Shown in pieces: positions 57,861-64,000 of a DNA stretch of 64,000 nt. Under the pieces are notes generated by a model. That model did no database searches. It was not told the origin of the DNA and worked only from the letters and a program-made list of their open reading frames with translations. The DNA is taken from NCBI GenBank assembly GCA_036924285.1, contig JAYKYS010000018.1:3782001-3846000 (forward strand). Direction: 5' to 3'. Within the stretch, counting starts at the first letter, position 1; every line of letters begins with the position of its first letter. The DNA is from Asterella californica. Its lineage: Eukaryota; Streptophyta; Marchantiopsida; Marchantiales; Aytoniaceae. Made by a program: the position numbers and the translations under genes.

Positions 57861-60446
57861 ATGGATCACAGTGCTGCTGTACAGGGTGTGGCTGCTGCTC
57901 AAGGTGCTCCTGTTCAAGGGACTCCTGTTCAGGAAGGAATTGGTTCTCAAGGAGGACCTACGGCGGTTCCAGCAACAGCACAACCTGCTGTAGACACGTC
58001 TCAGATTCTTCAGGCGTTGGCTGCTTTGATTCAGCAGCAGCCTGCAATTGGGGGAGCTGAGCAGAAGTCCACAAGGGCATTACAAGCAATTGTAGGTCGG
58101 TGTGGGCGATTTGATGGAAGAGATGTTACAAGGTACCTGCGGGAGTATGTGGGCGAGATGGAGTTAGTCAGGGCACCTGAAGTTGAGGTAATTCTAAGCT
58201 TTGAGTTGACTGTTGTCCCTGAATTGAGAGAGAAGGTTAGAAATTTACAGAGAAGACATTTAGGTGGGTGGACTCTGTTTGAACGTGCACTGAGAGAAGA
58301 GTTTCTAGAAGAGGATTCTGAAAGAGTCACCAGAAGAACCCTCATGGACTGGATAGAGCGTCAACCTGGACGTTCAATGGGATTGAATGAGATAATTCGT
58401 GAGTTTGAGAAGAGGTACTCTCAGCTTTCTGGTCTAGAGAGGTTGACGTTGGATGCGAGGAAGACAGAGTTGTTCTTAGGGGCTCTGGATGAGTTCACAG
58501 CAGATAGGCTTTGTTTCATGTTGGCTGATCGAGGGGCTGAAGGGGGAGTTACATCTGATTGGAGGAGAGTAGAAGAGGCTGTATCCACCCTTGCTAGACA
58601 ACGTCGTGGTAGGATGGTACTGCAGCCAGAGACCTTGCCAGAGCAGAGAGTAGCTCCTCATGTTCCTGTAGCTCCTCCTGCAATACCTCAAGCACCTATT
58701 GTGATTCCTCAAGCACCTATAGTGGTTCCCCAAGTGGTTCCTCAAGCGCCTGCAGTACCTATCCCAGCACAGAGAGGACCTAGACAGCAGCAGCGACCTG
58801 TTGAGAACCGAAATCAACATAACTTGATAGAAGAACTTACTCAACAGTTGAGAGATTTGAGGGTTGAGATGGCAGACTTGAGGAGAGATCAACGACCTGT
58901 TGCACCAGGTGCCCGACCTGTAGGAGGAACCTTTACCAGGAGATGTATTTGGTGTGATAGTCCAGATCATCTCAGAGGAGACTGTCAAGACTTGGCGGTT
59001 GCCTTGCGAGAGGGCGTAGTCAACTATCAGAACAACAGGTTGTATCTAACCGCCACTGGGCAGCCTTTGAACACATACTTTGGAAGAGGAGGAATGAGGA
59101 GTTCTCTTCCAGCACTTACTGGTGCGAATACTACAGCGATGACTGCGGGTCCTGCGGAGGCTGATGTATATACTGGGAGAGTTGAGGTGCGCTCTAATCC
59201 AACTATGGTTGAGCAGGCTGTTGAGGTTCCGGTTGAAATGATGAAGAGAGGTGCTGAAAGCATTAGGAGAGCTACTGGATGGAGAGACCCAGTAGATGCA
59301 ACTTCTATTCGAGCGTTTTTAGAGACGAGTGGTGAACAAGATGTCATGATCGAAGACAAAAGAAGACGGGACGCTTCTGATTTAGATGCAGGAGTACCAG
59401 AGGACAGTGACCGTCGGAGGGTTACAAGGAGGAGAGCAGCGGAACCATTACCATCTGTACCAGCTGGAAGATTTCCTGCTGCAGAGGATATACCTTCTAC
59501 CTCTACAGCTCCACCACCTGCAGTAGATCCTATGGAAGGTGTGCAGGATTTGCCACAGGAGACTACTGCTACAGATAGAGTACGGGGAAAGAGGTTTACA
59601 GCACAGGAGAAGGGAAAAGCTCCAGCTTACAAGTTAGCGGCAGACATCGAAACAACAACAGACTTGCGTGCTGTTCTAGAGCAACGCATTTTGGATGCTA
59701 GAGTTGAATTTACTCTTCGTGAAGTGCTTGGTATCGCAAAGAGAGAGTTTCATGAGTTGATAATAGACATCATGAAGAGAAAGAGACAGGTATTGACTGA
59801 ACAAGTAAGTAGTCAGATGGTTGGAGCAGTAGATGCTATTGGTGTTGATCAGTTCGGAGATGATAAGTATGAGGCGTGGGTTGCTGGTCCTGCTGTTATT
59901 GAGAATGAAGATGAAGAGTTTGAAGAGGATGGGTCAGGCGCAGACAGCGATTTCAAGGAGAAGCACTGGGCAAGAGCGACAACAGAGACGCAAGTTCGGC
60001 TTGGAGGACTTTCTGAGCCAGTACCTGCACTTGTGGATCACGGATCGGAGATCAACATCATTTCCAAGGAGGTGTATGAAAAGGGACAGTGGCCAATCGA
60101 AAGAAATCATGGTTGGGTGCTTCGAGCAGCAAATAACCAAAAGGGTGAGTTATACGGAGCTTGTCCCAATATGCGTGTAAGGATTGGGGATGTAGAGGTT
60201 GATCAGCATTTCTTTGTACAGTCATCTGCCTCCTATCCTGTCATATTGGGCCAACCATACATCACCGCTGTTCGGATGGAGACAAAGGTGATGAACGATG
60301 GGTCTCATTATGCTAGAGTTCGGAGTCCTGATGACAAGTACTCAGTACAGTTTTTGACGGTTCGTTCAAGACATGAGCGGAACAGACAAACCCTTAGAGA
60401 TTCTCAGACGAAGAGATGTAAGGTTTTTCGCAATCCACTCCTGTAG
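57861..60446 (+). CDS. gag: Gag-protease of element D
   Basis: The first ATG (57861, MDHSAAVQGVAAAQG) gives 861 codons; an open TTG lies 33 nt upstream but the ATG fits better. The order is as in B. A Gln/Ala-rich start is followed by a capsid-like region with YLREYVGEMELV and FELTVVPELREKV. A linker with repeated PQAPIVIPQAP-type text comes next, then the CCHC knuckle CIWCDSPDHLRGDC (about residues 362-375), a charged linker and the protease with ALVDHGSEINIIS (D726-H-G) and ILGQPYITA. It ends at TAG 60444-60446, beyond the start of the pol frame. It makes the particle and processes the polyprotein. Confidence 0.93.
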   Translation: MDHSAAVQGVAAAQGAPVQGTPVQEGIGSQGGPTAVPATAQPAVDTSQILQALAALIQQQPAIGGAEQKSTRALQAIVGRCGRFDGRDVTRYLREYVGEMELVRAPEVEVILSFELTVVPELREKVRNLQRRHLGGWTLFERALREEFLEEDSERVTRRTLMDWIERQPGRSMGLNEIIREFEKRYSQLSGLERLTLDARKTELFLGALDEFTADRLCFMLADRGAEGGVTSDWRRVEEAVSTLARQRRGRMVLQPETLPEQRVAPHVPVAPPAIPQAPIVIPQAPIVVPQVVPQAPAVPIPAQRGPRQQQRPVENRNQHNLIEELTQQLRDLRVEMADLRRDQRPVAPGARPVGGTFTRRCIWCDSPDHLRGDCQDLAVALREGVVNYQNNRLYLTATGQPLNTYFGRGGMRSSLPALTGANTTAMTAGPAEADVYTGRVEVRSNPTMVEQAVEVPVEMMKRGAESIRRATGWRDPVDATSIRAFLETSGEQDVMIEDKRRRDASDLDAGVPEDSDRRRVTRRRAAEPLPSVPAGRFPAAEDIPSTSTAPPPAVDPMEGVQDLPQETTATDRVRGKRFTAQEKGKAPAYKLAADIETTTDLRAVLEQRILDARVEFTLREVLGIAKREFHELIIDIMKRKRQVLTEQVSSQMVGAVDAIGVDQFGDDKYEAWVAGPAVIENEDEEFEEDGSGADSDFKEKHWARATTETQVRLGGLSEPVPALVDHGSEINIISKEVYEKGQWPIERNHGWVLRAANNQKGELYGACPNMRVRIGDVEVDQHFFVQSSASYPVILGQPYITAVRMETKVMNDGSHYARVRSPDDKYSVQFLTVRSRHERNRQTLRDSQTKRCKVFRNPLL
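60421..60428 (+). promoter_or_regulatory. Likely -1 frameshift site of element D, AGGTTTTT
   Basis: Gag codons here read AAG GTT TTT CGC. The pol frame has a TAA at 60419-60421 and opens right after it. The run does not obey X XXY YYZ strictly, but RG_GUU_UUU is a known natural slippery sequence (arterivirus nsp2). The position is equivalent to that of the heptamer in B. Confidence 0.5.
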
Positions 60447-63400
60447 AGCGGGAAGACAGGGGTGTAGAACCTACTGTTGAGGTCCCGTCAGAGTTGGAAG
60501 CGAGACATGTACAAAGGTCTGGATACATGTGTGGTGTACAGAGTTGGCAGTCTGGATTGCTGATGTTTGAGACAGATGGGTGGAGCCGATTTACAAGAGT
60601 TGAAGATATGGAGGAAAATACAAAAAGATGGATGGTAAAACAGGTATCAGGGTTGTGGCGTGTAGGAGTTCTATCTGAAGACGAAGTGGTTTCTGGTTTG
60701 TTTGAAGAGTTTATGTCTGTACAGTCAGCTGTTGGTTGGTTAGACAATGTGAGTAGATTGATGGAGGGGAAAAATAGTGTGGTGGTGATCCCTATCCACT
60801 CTCGATGCATATATAAGGAGATTGCTACATACCTGCGGTTCTTTCCTCATCCGATGCAGAATAATGAAGGGAGAGAAGCAAGTTGTTGGTGTGCACTCCC
60901 TCAGGAAGCAGACGTCCATGCGAAATACAAATCTGTACTGAGAAAGGTAAGACCGGTAGCAGCTCAACTACCTGCTAACTCCCAGGAGCAAGTACAGTTA
61001 GTGGGGACTGAACCTATATTGCGTGATCATAGACGAGTAGGGCACCAATTTACTGAGGAGACATTGAAGGAGCTCCAGATAGGAGGGGGTGAATTCTTGA
61101 CTGAGGTCGAGAAGACAGTGTTTGAACAGATGGTAGTAAAGCATGGTAAAGCATTCTCTTTTTCAGCAGAGGAGATAGGTTGTGTGGACCCGCAGGTTAT
61201 AGCGCCTATGGTTATATTCACAATCCCTCATGTGCCTTGGGACCTGAAACCGATCCCAGTTCCTCGTGCTTTGTTGCCTAAACTCATCGAGTTGTTGAAG
61301 GAAAAGGTACAGATGGGGATACTTGAGCCGTCTATGGGGCCATATTCTAGCAGGTGGTTCACTGTACCCAAGAAGTCAGGAGCTTTGCGTTTTATTCAAG
61401 ACCTACAGCCTGCGAATAACGTAACCATTCGTAACGTTGGGACGGGTCCTGTGATTGAAGAGGTAGCAGAGGCATTTGCAGGGAGAGCTATCTATTCAAT
61501 AGGAGATCTATATTCTGGTTATGATCAGTTCCAGCTGGCTGTGGAGAGTAGGGATTTAACTACTATGCGTACGCCCTTGGGATTGATGCGGATGTGTACT
61601 CTTCCACAAGGAGCGACGAACTCGGTGGCTCATATGCAGAATGCGATGCATAAGGTACTAAGGGAGTTTGTGCCTGATGTTACCATTCCATTTCTAGATG
61701 ATATTCCTATAAAGGGTTGTGCGGTTGAAGACAAGGACGAAGCAATACTTGCGAATGGATGTAGAAGGTTTGTTGCGGATCATATCAGGGATGTAGAACG
61801 TATCTTGACTCGCTTGGAGGAGGTACATCTCACCCTATCCGGAGCTAAGTCCAAGTTTGGTGTGTCTGAGATTTTAGTGGTTGGACATCTGTGTGGAGCT
61901 TTTGGAAGGCGACCAAACCCGGAGAAGGTTGAAGCCATAGCTAGGATGGCAGACTGTAGGAATATCACAGAGGTTCGGCGCTTTCTAGGTGCTTGTGTAT
62001 TTTATCGTTTATCCATTCCTCATTATGCTCATGTTGCTGAGCCTTTGTATGCATTATTGAGGAAGGGTAAGAGGTTTATATGGACTTCAGTCCATCGAGA
62101 AGCTATGAATAGGTTGAAGGAGGCTTTACAGTCTCCGCCTGTTTTGAGAAGAGTAGACTATGGATGTGGGAGACCTGTCATTGTCACAGTAGATACTAGC
62201 CCAAAGGCAATTGGCTGGGCGATAGGTCAAGATGATGCGGATGGATTGCGGCTTACCTCTAGGTTTGGAGCTAGGATCTTGACAGACAGGCAACGGGATT
62301 ATCCTCAGGTGAAGCGTGAGTTGTGGGGAGCGGTGACAGCAATGAAGACAGATCGTGAGTTTCTGATTGGTGCTCATGTAGTCCTGGAAACGGATTGTCT
62401 ACCTCTATTAGGCATGATATCCAACTGTACCACACCAGACATAGCAATGTTACGTTGGATTGCTTATATTAGAAGCTTGAATCCAGAGCTGAAGCATATA
62501 AAAGGAAAGGAGAATATGGTTGCAGATATGTTGTCAAGGGCTCGATTTGTGGATGAGGATGTCATGATTTCAGAAGCTGAGGAAGAAGAGAGAAAGGATG
62601 CTCAGTGTCAGGTTAATCGACGGGCTACAAACTTGGAGCCGTTGATGTTTAGAGAAGAGCTTTACACGGGTAGACTTCGTGACATAGGATATTATCTGAG
62701 CTTGTTGGAGAGGCAGGAGAGATGGAGCAAAGTAGAGTTCAGGGAGATAAGAAAACAAGCTTACAACTATCTTCTGCATGATGGGTATCTTTGGAGACGA
62801 CCACAGAGGAGAGATGGGATGTTCATACGGGTAGTGGACGATCAAGAGACTAAGCAGCAACTAATGAAGGAGTTCCATGATACCTTATGGGCCGGACATC
62901 GAGGGATTTGGGCTACCTACACCAAGTTGAAGGAGAGGTACTGGTGGAAAGGTCTGTATCAGGATGTGGTAAACTACGTCAGCTCCTGCTTGCATTGTCA
63001 GTTCTACTCAAAGATCCGGTATAGGGACGGTCTTGTGCCAACTTATCCGCCTTGCATTCATTTCCAGTGGGTTCTCGACTTGGTGGTAATGCCTCTGGGG
63101 TTATGGGGCATGCGATATTTGGTTTTGGCTCGTGAGGATCTCTCCAACTTTGTAGAAGGGCGAGCTTTGAGGACGAAGACCACAGAGGGGATATGTAAGT
63201 TTGTTCTTGAAGATATTATCTGCAGGTATGGGTCTGTAGGAAGGCTACGGGCAGATAGGGGAGAACTACGGGGTACGGAAGCGAAAGAGTTTTTTGCTCG
63301 ATATGGTGTGAAGCTTAAGCTTACTACTGCAATGAATCCAGAGGGGATTGGCAAGAGCGAACGAGGACATCCATCGATAGTTCAGGCTTTGGTGAAGGCG

Positions 63401-64000
63401 TGTGATGGTAAGCGTAGAGAGTGGCCTAGGTTACTCCCTTTTGCTTTATGGGCAGATAGAACAACTCACTGTTCGACTACAGGGTACATGCCTGTAGAGT
63501 TGATGTTAGGGCAAAAACCGATGATGCCAGCAGAAGAAGACTTTCCTACCTGGGCTACCTTGCCATGGGAGGACAATGTGGACCGTGTGCAACTTCTCTC
63601 ACTACGAATCAGACAGCTAGAATGTAGAGAGGAGGATCTCGCTGAAGCGCAGCTCCGGCTGAAGGCGGCTCGACTTGGGAACAAGGAGAGGTTTGATAGG
63701 ACTCATAGACTTCGGCCAAAACCGATACAAGTTGGGGACTGGGTGTTGGTATACGACAGCACATTGGAGAACCAACACTCTACAATCCGAAAGTTTTCGA
63801 GAAGGTGGTTTGGCCCGTACCTTGTCTCTGATGTACATCAGAATGCTACTTATTCCTTGCAAGAGTTAGATGGCACGCCTTTAAGACTTCCAGTTGCTGG
63901 GAAACGAGTGAAGTTATTCAAGAAAAGAGGGGAGGCTGTAGAGTTAGCTGAGTTCTTAGGTTCAGAGCAGACAGGAGCAAATGAAGACCTTTCTGAGGCG
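60422..64000 (+). CDS. pol: Pol polyprotein of element D, partial at the 3' end
   Basis: The frame is open from 60422 to the window edge (1193 codons, no stop). After a linker of about 240 residues it shows RT with YSSRWFTVPKKSGALRF, DLYSGYDQFQL, TLPQGATNS and FLDD (61691-61702). RNase H has VDTSPKAIGWA, KRELWG, ETDCLPLLG and ADMLSRA. Integrase has the HHCC zinc site ending SSCLHCQ, the core with VLDLV, RADRGE and GKSERGH, then RWFGPY and GKRVKLF. The text near the edge (ELAEFLGSEQTGANEDLSEA) resembles the acidic tail of B, so only a few codons are missing. It presumably acts as a gag-pol fusion product. Confidence 0.93.

Larger units (their letters stand above)
55735..64000 (+). mobile_element. 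Element D: Ty3/gypsy LTR retrotransposon, partial (runs off the window)
   Basis: The 5' LTR (55735-57714), gag-protease and nearly all of pol are present, all open. The proteins follow those of B along their length but are clearly diverged, so D is a sister family with the same design: D-H-G protease at the end of gag, and pol in the -1 frame. It is inserted in the gag-protease gene of element C. The end of pol and the 3' LTR are outside. Confidence 0.93.

Overview
The window is nuclear DNA of a eukaryote, most likely a plant. Coding capacity lies almost entirely in transposable elements, one exon boundary has a typical GT..AG intron, and a short filler insert carries the plant telomere unit TTTAGGG. 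The repeat-heavy, non-seed-plant flavour (a bryophyte, lycophyte, fern or charophyte) is my impression of the gag-pol lineage and of the HUH-type Rep gene; the species cannot be read from this sequence. I see no ordinary cellular gene that I can name.

Layout. 1-2.2 kb: nothing recognised. 2.8-4.85 kb: a gene for an HUH-family (Rep-like) endonuclease, apparently spliced or broken, followed by a duplicated ~98-bp unit and a 61-nt hairpin with a 27-bp stem; together these look like part of a rolling-circle-type transposon. 5.4-13.1 kb: gene-poor DNA with tRNA-like (SINE-type) pieces and palindromes. 13.1-28.1 kb: very AT-rich, decayed repeat DNA containing a broken coiled-coil gene, SINE-like copies and a cluster of ten ACTCTCGATGATCGAGAGT-type palindromes. 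28.1-35.6 kb, minus strand: a decayed Ty3/gypsy element of the tRNA-Asp-primed (Tat/Athila-like) kind, here called E, flanked by fragments of protein genes that may lie inside its long terminal repeats. 35.6-41.6 kb: gene-poor DNA with a small repeat family associated with covarying hairpins.

41.6-64.0 kb is a nest of three related Ty3/gypsy elements with TGTCG...CGACA LTR ends. Element C (minus strand) was there first. Element B (plus, 44081-52815) is complete and young, and sits in C's integrase gene. Element D (plus, from 55735) sits in C's gag-protease gene and runs off the right edge; the rest of C should lie beyond it. In these elements gag carries the capsid-like region, a CCHC knuckle and an aspartic protease with an unusual D-H-G active site. 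Pol (RT, RNase H, integrase) lies in the -1 frame, and that frame opens exactly at a slippery run, so a gag-pro-pol fusion made by -1 ribosomal frameshifting is the obvious reading.

The observations most worth following are the HUH gene with its hairpin, the frameshift sites, the telomere-repeat insert in one LTR of B, the D-H-G protease, the palindrome cluster at 20.6-21.5 kb and the covarying hairpins at 38-40 kb.
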